Source of the DNA: Aplectana chamaeleonis
Lineage: Eukaryota > Nematoda > Chromadorea > Rhabditida > Cosmocercidae
DNA length: 64,000 nt
NCBI GenBank assembly: GCA_029168955.1
Contig: JAPDOI010000213.1
Span: 1,172,001-1,236,000, forward strand
Direction: 5' to 3'
Shown here: in pieces, positions 12,595 to 26,100 of the stretch
How positions within the stretch are numbered: position 1 is the first letter of the stretch
How the letters are laid out: each line of letters opens with the position of its first letter
Position numbers and translations under genes: made by a program
Notes under the pieces: generated by a model
What the model saw: only the letters and a program-made list of their open reading frames with translations
Database searches by the model: none
Told to the model about the DNA's origin: nothing

Positions 12595-12800
12595 TCACCT
12601 AGAGATATAAGCTCGAGACCGCAAGCTGCGGTGAATGTATGTGGATAACGGGCTACATAATACTTACCACAACCAACTACGCCTTCCGAAAAAAAAAAAC
12701 TCAAAGCGAACGCGTTTAGCGCCCCACAAAACTCTACTGGAAAATGAAACCTGGGTGTTTTCTAAACCATCTCAAACTCTCGAAGTTGTGCTCAGGCCGT

Positions 12801-12990
12801 TGCCTATAAAAACCGAATTCGTTGACCCGAAACGTCGGCCATTAATCTCGAGACATCGCTCTTCGGCGCTTTCTTTAAGGCCTAGTTTTCTCCAAAACAC
12901 CTCCTATTTCACTCGAGAAACCTGACATTTACCCCTAGACAAACGAAAAAAATAGTGATCTGGCGGAACACAACTACGAGTGTCCGAGAT
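12801..12990 (+). repeat. Dispersed repeat, copy B (pair of 5891-6070)
   Basis: Direct-orientation relative of 5891-6070 over about 185 nt, with scattered substitutions. The downstream flank differs, so the repeat unit appears to end at about TGTCCGAGA. Confidence 0.8.
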
Positions 12991-13589
12991 CGTAAATCAA
13001 AGAGGACTCCAGAGGTCAAATTTGTTCTGCCAGATTTTGTCCAAGGGGCTAGTCAAGGCGCCAATGACAAATATGTGGTTTGATTGCAGAATTTTCGAGA
13101 ACAAAGCACAGGTTTTAGCAGGCTCAATCCAGTTAATTGAGCCCTATTTGCTTCGCTACACTGACACACCGTCTCAAGATTATAGCTCTTCAGGACCAGC
13201 TTCTATGATCAAATTCATACGCCAAATCACCTTAGCGGACCAGTACATATCCACAAGATACTTCTCTTTCGCAGGTACGATAAGCCTGCGTTTCAAATTC
13301 CGGAATCAAGCGCGACACTTCGTACTTGCACAGGAATTCGGGGAGGCCATCCGAGGCTCAATTCGGAGTTCTTATCCTCCAAAACAAGTTCGATTCCATT
13401 GGCAGAATTCGAACCTGACAAAATGCGAAGGCATCGACCCCTCTTTCCACCACGCTACAAGCGCCGTTTCCTGAACCATTCTGCCAAAAGTCACCTTCGC
13501 GCTCAGACAGCGTTTGAAGGAAATTGAGGAAAAAACGAAAGAAAGCCGGAGAAACAGGTTTTTTGGGTCGTATACACAGAATGGGAAAA

Positions 13590-13703
13590 GCCTAGGAGCA
13601 GTTGGGCTGGCACACACGACGCGCGTAACGGAGAGCCGCTGCTTCCATGTATCATGCTAGCGCCGCGCGCGTCGCACCTAGCCAGCCGAACTGCTCCCAG
13701 GCC
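13590..13703. mobile_element. Short hairpin MITE downstream of the SRA1-like stop
   Basis: The left arm GCCTAGGAGCAGTTGGGCTG pairs with the right arm CAGCCGAACTGCTCCCAGGC; CGACGCGCG is inverted further in. It is 114 nt, about 255 nt beyond the stop codon of the SRA1-like gene. Confidence 0.78.
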
Positions 13704-13957
13704 CCTCCCATTAGACGTATTCGATCAACAAAGTCAGAGAAACATACGTCAGCCGCCCGCCTTCACACGCTTCTCGCACCTGCAGACCGACTGATCAGAT
13801 AGGAACACTCTTACAGATCGCTATGCCAGTTTTTTAACGATAAATATCTGGCAACTACAAAAGCGGTTAATCCTACTTGGCGAACAATGCATATCCATCC
13901 ATAATCCACCCGATATTATCACAAATAAATAATCCACGAACAGTAGCCCCGCGAAAA

Positions 13958-14130
13958 TCACTGCGTCCTAAGATGCGGTCCAGCAGAGCCGATTCGTGAA
14001 GCGGGACGTCGTAGCTCATTGATCAGAAGACGAATACCCTGCTGAGCCCACGGGCCCATTTCGTCAGGAAATTCTGCTTTTAATCGATCGAAAAAAATAT
14101 GCGCATCCTCAAACTTTTCTCGATCAATAG
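13958..14130 (-). CDS. SRA1-like gene, exon 7 (end of domain and stop)
   Basis: The last exon has 173 nt. It follows a canonical GTATTTTCAG and ends with TGA at 13960-13958. It encodes [20 protein letters not shown] then [20 protein letters not shown] and a short tail. The W-x-x-G-x-(R/K)-L-I-x-E ending is the most recognisable part of the SRA1/Sec31 domain. I see no clear AATAAA in the 150 nt after the stop. Confidence 0.78.
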
Positions 14131-17100
14131 CTGAAAATACACAAATATATACTATTTTTCGTTAGCGGAAGTAGTATGTACTGCATTTCACTCACAGTCA
14201 ACAACATAATTTAGGCTTTTCAGGCATCGTTCAGACACTCGACCTTCATCAATTGCATCTTTCAATTCGGAAATTCTTAACTGAATGCCTCGGCTGATAT
14301 TCTGAAAGAAAATAAATCGTATGGAGGCAGAAAAATATAACTACCGTAAACCAAAAAACTGCACTTACAGCTGATACTTTTCTGCTCGCGGCCAACAGAC
14401 ATAATATTAATTGTTGCGGACTCATCGAAACATCACCAGGAGCTTTCGCCAAAGCACTTAAAACTCCACATCATAGCGCAAGATAAAATACTTGTTTCCT
14501 GCACTTAACGTCAGCATCCTACTCACGCACTGGCATATGGCTACAATATGCTTTCAACATCAGTACCCCGGCGAGTGGAAAAGCTCAACATAACCAAGTG
14601 CAGCGAATGCGTTGAGCTCTTGCCTTACCAACGATGTTAGCCTGCGATCATACTACCCGATTGTTATGGTGAGCGAAATGGCAGTTCCTAGAGTGAACCG
14701 GGATGAGATATTAATCTTGGAACGGTATATACCTCAAGGGGTCTGCAGAGTTGAAGACGCGGCGTTACTCGCAGCGACGAGTAGAGTTGGGTGATCCAAT
14801 ATTGATTACATTCGGGGAAGAGGGCGACTAACGCGGCGTGAAGGGCCACGAAGGGCACCGCAGTGTTTTGACGCCGCGACGGCCCTGCGTCAATGCCAGC
14901 GAGCGGCAACCGACGCGGCGACGATAATGTTCGTAAACATTTTTATCGCCGCGTAAAGGCTGACGCTCGGCGACCATTCGCCGGTCGGTCCAACTCTGCA
15001 GACCCCTTCAACCTTCAACCACTTGACTGAACATTCGAGCGAACATGAATATCCCCGCGATTTTAGCCTCATTGCCCAATGGAGAGCGAAGCCGATGTCA
15101 TCGCGGAGATATCAATACTTGCTAGAAATTCTAGAAATATGGTTGAGAACGGAGGTGTCAACCGTTTTCGGATGTATACCTCATACTATTTCACTCCACA
15201 AACCGCCGCTGAGCCTATCAAAACAATCGATCCGCTCCCATGCTCATTATCGCGCCGATGGATCGATACCGCTTCTTTTCAAGCATCGCCGCGAGGGTAC
15301 TAAGTTCCCGGCTTTACTATAGGATCACGTTGTCCTGTAACAGGAGTACACATTGCAGATGTGCAACTCTTGCCGCGCCCACACCCTCGTCGCGGCTGCG
15401 CGTGCCCTTCTTCTTTGCAGCCACAGAGAAGAAGGGGCACGCGCAACCACCGGCAAGAGCGACACGCTTACAATGTACTCCTGTTACAGTTTGCGATCCT
15501 GTTGAAGGATCTTAGCTACCCTCGCTATATGCCCCTATTGTATGGTCGACTACAGTGTTGTTATTAGGGTGTGTTGCGTTTTGTTACATTAACATTTTGC
15601 TTCGTTGCGTCATGTTACATTCTGATTTGGTTGGTTGTATAATGCTGAATTATACCATGTTATGTTATGATTCCCTATGCTACGCTGTTGTGTCAAAGAT
15701 GGTCGCCACAAAAACATTAGGCTGATGAATGGAATAGGCCGCGGTGTACAAAACCCCGTTGAATGACGGTGTCGCGAGCGCCGCAGGCCTCATACGCACC
15801 ACGTCTCGTTTGTTCAATCTTTCTTAACGAGGAGGCGAGCGGGGGAGCTTTTCTCGCTGTGGCCATGTGGCAGACCACAGCCGCAAAAAAAAACTTCCAG
15901 AGAGTGACTCGACTATACAGGCTATAAAACGGCAAAATTCACTTGGTTCCTACGCGTGCTGGTGTGAAGCGGAGGTTAGAGACAGTGAGAGAGCGTAGGG
16001 CAGACGGAGGCCGAGGCGTCGCGCGCGCCGCTCGCGCCTCGAATGATGTGAATTTCGACGTTTTGTAGAGGGTAAGATAAGTCGCCCTGAGGCTTCGTCC
16101 ATAATAGATGTCTTAGCGTCAAGTGACGCTGGGGGTCTGCATCTTTGAAACTTATTATTGATCTCACTAGTCAGCGAGTCCCCACCGACAACTGCAGAAG
16201 GCCTGTCGCTGAGGTGGAGGCATAGCGGTTGTCACTAAAATTATCAGTACCATCGTTAACCCCGCGCCGCCCTCGGACAAGTTGCATGCGCCAGCATTCG
16301 AACGTCATGCGCGAGCGTTTAAGTGCATGCGCACGTAATTATTTCGAGAACAACAGGATAATGCATCTTATCGTCCTCCAAAACACCCTATAGCCGAGTT
16401 GAAGGCGCTGTACTCGAATCGAACACTTCGGGAGTTGCAGCACGCGCTTTCGTTTGGCTGACAATGAGTTCACGTGCTTCTGCAGGAAAACTGAATGTTC
16501 GTATTGCCCCACAAACCGATTTGTAGTCGGAATAGACCCCACCGGCGCCTCAATAAACGGAAAGCACAGACTGCGACCGTCTTTTTTGTGCATGTAAATC
16601 CAATAAATTGTGTAAGGAAAACATTATCTGCAGAACGAAAACCCCTGCTGCATAGTCCCTAGCATGAGAGACATTTCTAGAATTATAGCCTTGCATACAT
16701 TTTTTTCTCATCTTCTCACCACGTGAGGGTGCAATTCGTGAGAAATCTTCTGTTATGATTTCTAGACAACGCGTAGTCATCCATCTACCACAACCTTCTC
16801 CCACACCTCTAATTGAACCGTTAATTGGTTCCTGATGTTCATATACTGCACACAAGGATGACAAAGTTACACCTCCTAGACCGCCGCCTCCTGTCCAGAA
16901 AAAAAATCTCAACTTTAGGACACATTAATTTCAAGATTTTTGCTCCTTCTATCAAATAAGCCTGAACTTCCCGTCGAATCTTCATGCAAAATGGAGCGGT
17001 ACGATGCTATAGCAGAGAATCGCTTATTTGCAAGACTGTTAGTTGTTATAGGTTTGCTTGCACAACTTTGTTTAAGAATGTTGGAGTTCTTTTTCTTTTT

Positions 17101-20100
17101 TGGAAGTTCGACGTCCGAAAGAGACATGGGCGCGACGGTAAGTTCTTGCGACTGGTAGAGTATTGAAATCGGAGGCCAAAATCAATAACAATGGATCCCC
17201 TGTAAGGCAGAATTTCACACCTCGCGTTATCGGGGAATAAAACCAGACACTCTATATACGTAGAAGCATTGAGTGTAATTTTTGACATTTCAAACGGCGT
17301 AGGTGTTATGTTCTAAGTTCGATTTACATTGTTATCTCAACCTCGTTTACAAGCACCTAGTTAATTTGAACGGAAGAGCTCTCCCCATTACCTTCCCTAA
17401 TGATATCAACTCAACGCAAAGAACTAGCTCACTATCAAAGCTTTGGCGCAGCAATTCGGGAATGAATCTGCATGTTTTTGAATTTTTTATGCCTTTTTAT
17501 GGCTTGATATACACTACAAGGTAGCTGAATTGAATACAAAACTTGGGAGTCAGACAGGACTCGAACCTGCATAGCATCGCTCTGCGGGCGTGAGCGTTAC
17601 CATTACACCAACGACACCCGTTCTGCATTCCTCAGCTTGTTGAGAGAAGAACTGTGTAGGCAAATAAGCAATTACCCCGTAAAGGGCATGATCTGACAAA
17701 CACAAATCGGCATCGAATCCAGCTCGGCTTAGGCCTTTTGCAGATTGGAACATCTAAATTCCGTCATCAGAAAGCCTCAGCCTAAATGGATTTAAAGCCT
17801 ACTGGTGCTAGCCTGATCATACCCGTTGTCGGGTGATTGCTGTTCTGCCTACGCAGTTCTTGTGCCAACTAGCTGACGAAATCAGAGCAGGTGTTGGTTT
17901 AATCGCAACATTCTGGCCCGGAATACGATTTGGTGTAGATCCGAGACCTGCCTGACCTGTAAGTTCTGTATTCAGCTCGGCTGTCTTGTATTAATTGTGT
18001 CTGGTTTAGAAGTCAGAACTTGTCTCATATCTCTGCGCTCTTTGTCTTTGAATTTACGAGGATATCGGGATGCATACACCTCATTCTGGCAATTTCGTGC
18101 TCAACCGCCTCGTATGAGAGCAGTCCCATACTTAAAATCAATTCTCGAGTACGTAAAAATATATGGGCTTAGTCTTGTTTTTCGAGAAGTTCAGTCATTT
18201 CCGGAATACTTCCGATCCCTCTGCAACAAGAACGGATCCCCTTTCCCATGTTCGTTAGCGCTTAGCAGCGCTAATTGAACCATTGGTGAACACTGAACCT
18301 AAGATCTTTAAATGCTGGATAACGGCATAGCTCCGTGTTTCGTAGAATCGAGATTCTCCTTATTTCGAATTACGTATTTCACTGTCTCGTTTCGTTTTAT
18401 TGTATTTTCATGCGGTTTTTTTGTGTTTCATGCATTTCATAAAATATTTTTGGACTTGTGTAAATATACAAAATTTGTTCCTTTTTGTTGACCTTCTCGT
18501 TCCAATAGCATTATTCCTTAACACTTTTTCCACTTTTTGAGCTATTTTCAATTCTGCGCTTACTTTTTCATTGTTCTTTTTGAATTTTGAATCAAAAAAC
18601 ACAAATGCCTACGAATTTAAGCAACATCCTCACCGAACGCTCACTCCTTCGTGCGTTGACGGTCGTCTCGCTGAATCTACTACACAATTCGGTAACGACG
18701 CTATCACATCATTTTGTCGAAGGAGAGCCGGCTGTGGAGAGCCGACACTCGCCGACATTCGGAGAGTATTGGGCGACGAGGACGACGACGCTGTCGAGGC
18801 TTGAGTGGTATGGAAAATATCGGCGGACGACGATGACCATGCCACTTGAGTACAATGATGATTGGGATTCTGAAAGAATGAACATTCTCAAATTACTGTT
18901 AGGAATAAGTGCATTCACAATAATTAGACTACTTGGTAAGGACAAAGATAAAAACCATAACTCACAGAATGTGAACGGACTATGAAAGGATCAACAGACT
19001 TGGCACCAGTTCCACCACCTGCAATCGATTTTATACTCTTCAGTATAATATCTGGCATAAGACGATTGGAAAGCAACCTGTAACAGTGAATGCGTCGTAA
19101 ACGGGACGATGAGCTTCGCGTCGTGTCGATGACGACGGCATCGTCGGTGACGACGACAGCGTCGTGATGAGAGAATCTGATGACGTCTGCGACGTCACCG
19201 ATGAGAACGCAATATGGCTATTCACTACTAACACAGCCGCCGCCGCCGTCGACAAAGAGCACGCCGTTAGTCCCTGAAAAAAAAAACCATGACGGAACTA
19301 TAGGAGACCACATATGACTAACAACGAATAATCTTTTCCGCAAAAAGCTCCTCTAAATCGCTTGCTCAAGCCTTCTGAAACTTGAAACTACGGGGTTCTA
19401 AAAAAGCGCTATTGATAACTGGTTGTTGAGAGGGAAGGTAAACGAAGAGCATTTTAGTGACATAACATCAGCGTAACGACAATAGGCCCCTCAGTAGTAA
19501 CCTGTAAGCGGTGAGACTAACGCGGAACACATTCATGCCACCCTGAATAATACTTTCTACTCAGAACCCACGTTTCCTATTGTATAACGAAGCATGTCCT
19601 ATTGAACGGCGGAGCATAGGAAATATAGAAAGGGGTCGCTGCTCAATATGATATTCAACGACGAATAACCGAAAGCGTTAAATGAAGAAGCGCACAGTTG
19701 TTGTCTTCAATGATTTCCGCGCTGCACTTGACAAGGTTTCGGGGCCGACCTTGTAGCAGTCACTGCGATCGGAGCACGTACCGGACAGAGTTTTGGTTTT
19801 TTTTTTCGGGTGGCGGTCAAGATGTTTCTCAACCGCGAAAGATGCGGGGGAAACGGGGGAGAGCAAAGTGCGTGATTTGACAAGATATGGGGCTAGCCGT
19901 GTTCCGTCCAATCATGCTGGCAACTTCGTGATTCTGTGCTCGCTCACCATTGTTGTTTATGATAGGGGAGGTGAAAGTGCTTTGTTGCTGTCGATGTTAT
20001 GAGAAGGCACTATTCTCTTGCATGAGAGCCTCGGCGCTTGGTATGCGGTATATACAACGCTTCTCACTCTTTGCGTTTGATTCTCACTAAATTTTTGTAT

Positions 20101-23100
20101 TGTGATGCTCGTTATCTTTGTATTGTTAACTCTGCGTTTTGAGGATTAATTACCCAAGTTTGAGGCTGATCGCGGTCGTGACATAAATCATCATACAATT
20201 CGCAGTCTTGTAAAAAGCACCGACTATCCGCTATGCGAGAGGCGTTTACAGATAGGCGAGGAATTCAGTTCGGTAAAAATCTATTTGCGACCGACCTAAT
20301 GTATGCCGTCGATAACGCTATTCGTCCAAACAATGATGCCGAAGTTAGCGACATTCTGCACCAAATCGCGTCGAGGGACAGCTCATACGGATTTACGATA
20401 GATGCAGACAATACAAAGGTGCTGAAAAACGATGGGTCACCCACAGCGGTCCATCTCCGTGATGTCCAGGGACGATTGAGCAAGTGGACCACTGCAAGTA
20501 CCTTGGCTCTTTGACGCAGCAAAACAAGATTGCCTCGACAGCTCAATGTCACGGCAGGGTAGGCCGGTCCGCTTCAGCTTTTGGATTACTTAACTCATGG
20601 TTTTGGAGACGTCAGAACGTGGACATTGAAACGAAAACTCGGATCTACCGCTCGCTTGTCTCACCAATATTACTGTATGGAGCGGAGACGAGGATGCTGC
20701 AGAAATCGGATACGCGTGAGCTCGAATTTTCTCAGATGCGATGTCTACGACGGGGCAACTCTACACGACCGTGTCACAAATGAAAATATGCGCTCACTTC
20801 AGGCTCATCAACCCACAACCGGAGTCAGGAAGCGCAGGTTGCGCTGAACCGGTTTAGTCTATCGTACACCAATTGAACGCCTCCTTAACCAGTTGCTCTT
20901 CAGACAACGGACGAAGGAATGGAAAGTGCAGCGACTGGCTTTCATAGAGACGAATCAGGCAAATCGACGACGATACAGCAAAACGCAGACTCTATGTGGA
21001 TGAAGCGATATTAATGGCACTGGATCGCTCGGCGTGAAGGCAGTCGTTCGTGATTAACATCTTTCCATGGCACTGATAGCGCTGTACTGGTTCCGAGGTC
21101 ACCCTCCGTAGTACGTCAGCTAATGGGAAAGTAAGGTACTATGTACGTTGGTGAAACCGTGAGAAAAATCAATAAAGCCCGACTTTTCGGACCAGACTTT
21201 AACCACGCCTCCAATACTGACTTTCAGGTGATTCGCGATAAAGGAAAAGTTAACCGATACAAGTAGAAAATGTATTCTCCAAATAAACATTGATGGAATC
21301 GACATGAAAAACGGAAAGTGGTTTCTAGCCGGACTGATGCTTTCAAAAACTTGATCGCAAATTCACCAATACATGCTTCGTATTAGGAAGCGTTCTCAAA
21401 ATCGGCATTAAGCGGGCCCCCTCCCAACGAGGTTGTGACTTTAACCCTTTAGGTGAACCAATTTGAGCGAAGTCTATTCCCAAAAATGCTTCTAAACAAT
21501 TTTACAGCGAAAGCGAACATTGTAGGTTAAGTCAAGCCGGCGGTAATCGGCTCAAAATGGTGGAATCGACTTGTGCGGGCATAAATGCCATTTTTGCAAA
21601 AAAAAACCTGCTCGGCGCCGCAGGAGGAATTTTTGCATAATGGCGGACCGGGTTGGAGGGGTGGGGGCGCCCAGGGCTGCGGTCCGCACTCTGATACCGT
21701 CACACCGTACGCCTGAGCCTGGGATATGTGAGAAGAAAAGAGCATGAGAAGAAAAAAAGAAAATAGCGCCTCAAATCGAAGATCTACAAAACGATAGTCA
21801 GACCGGTCATCCTCTACGCCACTGCCAAGGGAAGTGTTTAGAGCGGTTCACGCGTCGGCGAGAACGCATTGTATTGTTAGTATCTCTTGGGCCTCCATAG
21901 TAAAATTGTGCAGTATCCCGCCCCGAGCTGCTGTTTCCTAGAGGTTATAAGGGCTTCTCAAGCTTCGCGAAAAGGTAAGGGTACCCATCAGACATTTTTT
22001 GGGGTGTTTTGAAAAGAATTCAAACTTGACTGGAAAGCTAAATACGTGTATGGGAACCGTTTGTCGAAATTATGAGGTTTACTGTAGGTTACGGAAGGTA
22101 CCCTGATATTTAGAGGACTAAACCTGCCTTAGTATTTCGAAAATCGACAAATGGACGTTTAATTCATACTCAGCACCAGGGCTGTGCGTTATAACGTTCA
22201 CGTGTTAACGCATTAACGGGTTAACGCGGTTTTTTCTCGAAAATTAACGATTAGCGCTTAACGAAAAAGTCTTGAAATCACGTTAATTTATAATTCGTTA
22301 ATTGTCGTAGAATTTTGGCACCAGGGTACTGCACGAGGTGTGGGTCGGCCAGTTTTGCTCAGACCCCCTCTTGAATGCCAATTTCGCTCAGAACCCCCCC
22401 CCCCACTGTAGCGTGAGAAGGTCAAGTTTTGACCGTGTTCTACCCCTCCCCCTCCCCACCTAGAGCTGATGTGTTCAAACAGTGTTTATCTAGCAGGCTT
22501 GCCTCTAGCGCTTGATTGCAGTTAAATTACTCTTGTCGTATTAAATCTGTGAAGCTAGTGCTATGCGAAAAAATGCGGATTTTTGCAAGGACGAACAACG
22601 CTCATAGCGTTTATGAAGAGAGGGGCTCAACGTGCAAAAGTGTATGTATAATGCAGTCCAGCAAATTTCGTACATGTACTTATCGATGAGAAGAGGTCGG
22701 CAGAAGATCAATTTGCATGAATTCCTATGCAAAACACTCGCCACCGATTGAGCGAGAGAGGTTGCGCTGCCATGAATTTCAAGCACACCGATCTTTGACC
22801 AACCGCTTCTCATTGGTAATTAGTGGAACTTTTGGTGGACTACGTTATAACTGGTTACAGTCTGTGCTGTGTAATAAACTGCGGATGTTTGAAGGGGGGA
22901 GTTCGATCCCGCTCGAAGTTCATAGTTATTCAAAGTACGGATTACGATAGAAGGATATTTGAGTCGAGCAGGGTCTATTCACCCTTTGTATACACTTTCA
23001 ACGTCTAGGATGAAGGGTGAACACTGCTACAGTGTGTGGGCTCACACTTTCTCAGGTGTGGTCCCGCCGGAAGTCGACAACTTTGAAAACTTTGAATCAC

Positions 23101-26100
23101 GAGAGTAGGATATTTGAGTCAAGCGTCGCTGATTTACCCTGCATACAAAGTTTAACCGTCTGAGACGACGCTGAAGGGCGCTACACTGTAGTCGTAAACG
23201 TCGAAGAAAAAAAAAGTTTTTAGAAGGTTACAAGTTAAGTAGTAAATGAGTTATTTGGAAAAATCCTGGCTTTGAGGAACCAGGCATTATACTCTACCGT
23301 TTGCAGCCTTCCGCAAAACTGAAGAGTGCCTTTTAAGAACATTACCCTGTTGTGGGTTCTTCTCTAAAAAAAACTGTGGGTCCACATCTGAGAAAGCAAG
23401 TACTGAAAAACGCGAATATTGACGCAGAACCCACACCAGGAAACTCTTCGCCAAGGGCACACTTCAGAGGTTTCAAAACCCTAGTTTAGATTCGTCAACT
23501 TGGATGTTTCGTCTTCTTCCCCGATCAGTGTAGCGGTCTTCGGCGTTCATTTTAGACGCCAAAACTCAGCACAGAGTAAATCGACCTGAACTCAAATATA
23601 CTACTCCCGCGACTCTTAGTTTTCGAAAGTGCTGACTCCCGACGGGACCACACCTGAGAGAAATGTTAGCCCTCATATTTTAGCGGTGCTCGGCCTCAAT
23701 CTTGAACGAGGAAATTTTTTGTACAGGGTAAATCGACCACGCTCAACTCAAATATAAACTCTAGTGACTTATAGAAACCTTTCGCATGAATTATTCAGCA
23801 TTTAGTAGGCGAATTGCTTTAGGCACTTCACATTGAGGATTCATATGTTTCGTCTATTATTTTGAGAACACCTTCACAATGACTTCACCCTAAGCTTCCT
23901 AGTTGAACACCGTCACTCACAACTCAGGTCAAACAGCATTTCAGTCAAATCGCAATTCATAGTTGAATTCCATGTGAAAAACTGCTCCGAGCGGTTTTCG
24001 CTCACATACACAATAGTCCATTGAGTCTTTCTCTGAAGGTCAGACATCTTCGGAGCTCAAAACCCCCTGTGGGGCCCTATCCCGCGACGAACTCTGTATG
24101 GCACTGATTGATTTTGAAGATCTGATAACTTGTTGATTTTTGACTTGATGTTTTCTTTTTAATGGTTTAACGAAATGCAAAATTAAAGTGTTAACGCATT
24201 AACGGGTTAACGCGATTTTTTTCCGAAAATTAACGATTAACGGCAACGAAAAAATAATTTTCATTAACGCACACCCTACTCCAGCACCCCGAATACACCC
24301 GCATAGAAAATTTCAGTTAAATCTGAGAACTTGACCAAACTACCGTATTCCCTCAGTAATTTACCGCGAGCTGTCAAAAGTCGATAAACGGACTTCAGAT
24401 TCGTGGTAGGGACTCCTAATCACCCCTAGAGTAAAATTTTGGGATTGAAGCCGTTTGGGGGGGGGCACTCAAGAAAATGCAATGATTCATCTATGAAAAT
24501 GAAAATTTGGGCTGATATCGTAAGCCTGATAGCGTTATCAGTCATTGTTTTCGTGTAGATTCCATGGAAATACTTCGACTTCTCAAAGCTGTGTCATTCA
24601 TTCTTCAACTGAATCCTGAGTGCCCCCTAGCGGTGTCATACCAAAATCTGAACCATATCTATCGTAGCACTCCGGAAGTCGTCAAATGTCGCGTTTTGCC
24701 CTCAAATCGCCCCCGATGGAAAGCTATGAACAAATTAGATCGAAAACTTCGGAAAATCGATGAAGAAACATCAGTTTGTGATCAACACACCAAGTAACTC
24801 TCCTGGGAGTGTTTCAAAGTCGAATCTTGAGCATTTTTCTCGAACGCTTTCAAAACCCCTAATTGGTAGAGGTAAACGCTTCCACCAAAATCCGTACAAG
24901 CCGAAAACGCTATTGATCACTTCGAAGTTCGAGGAAATGAGATTTCGCCCAAACTTTGCCCAGTGGGATTATTTTAGGCGCTAAACACGATTATGAGGTT
25001 CGTTTCCATATTTTACAAAAAGTACAGAGCGCTTTGGACGGTACAAGTACGAGAAGAGACCGTCTTGAGCTTATAACGTCTTTGAACCAGCATCTCGGGG
25101 CCGGATACAAAGAAGTTTTATTATGGATGACCAAGATATACCAACAATACAAATCGTTTCTGCAGATGCGTTTTCTGCTCTATACACTTCCCTTGTGAGC
25201 ACTGGCCAGCTACCATAACAGTGCGCGCAAAGAAAATGCGGATACCGAGATTATCAGTGGAAGTCAATTCGAAGGCAGATTAACTGGTAACATCGTGCGT
25301 TCCACCTTCGGAGTCGTGCCGAATTTCCACGAAGATGAAGGAATGCCGACTCAGATGGTATGGTCATATACAGCGAAGAGACGAGGATTGGTGGCCAAGA
25401 CAGCACTAAACATGGAAGTATCCGGAGTAAGACGAAAGACACTTGTGGTTGATCAGTGAACGCTGACAAGGCTGAAGCGCGTCTTACTGTGAGAGACACA
25501 GCCGACAGGAGCAAACTGTGAACTAAAACCATCCAAGCGGACCCTTCTGCTGAAGAATGATTTCGCATTGCATTGTGATGTTGTTTGAACACGAGATATG
25601 ATGTATCAGATCACAAATAACACATAACGCAAGCAAAACAAAATGAACACAAAAGCCTTCTCCAACATCACATAATTTCCCAGCATTCACTCGACATTTC
25701 CACGGAACAGCAATGAATACGGGAGAATTCCATTCTGGAACGAAGCAACGGAACCAGGAAAAACAAATGCTCAGAGCATTTGACTCAACTGATTGGAAGC
25801 ATCAGATTGCCAGATGTCCATTCAATAACCCTCGCTAAAAAGTGCCTCCGTGAAGTCACTTACAGCCTTACAAAGAAAACACACTCTATGAATCCCTTTC
25901 CTCATAAAGCGAATTACGAGTGAATTCGAGAAAGAAATGAAATGAAATGCTCCCCTGCAAATTGAGCATATGATTGCTGAAACATTTGCAATACCCCAGT
26001 CTAAACTTACCGCGAAACAGCATTAGGTCGCAGGGGTAATTTAATATTACGAAAAGCGATTCGCTCGCACCTCCGCACAAAATTGTTCGCAAACACATTC

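Noticed and set aside
12980..13474. A 164-codon open frame on the plus strand
   Set aside because: It has no recognisable motif or splice context, overlaps the end of a dispersed repeat, and about one frame of this length is expected by chance in 64 kb at this composition.
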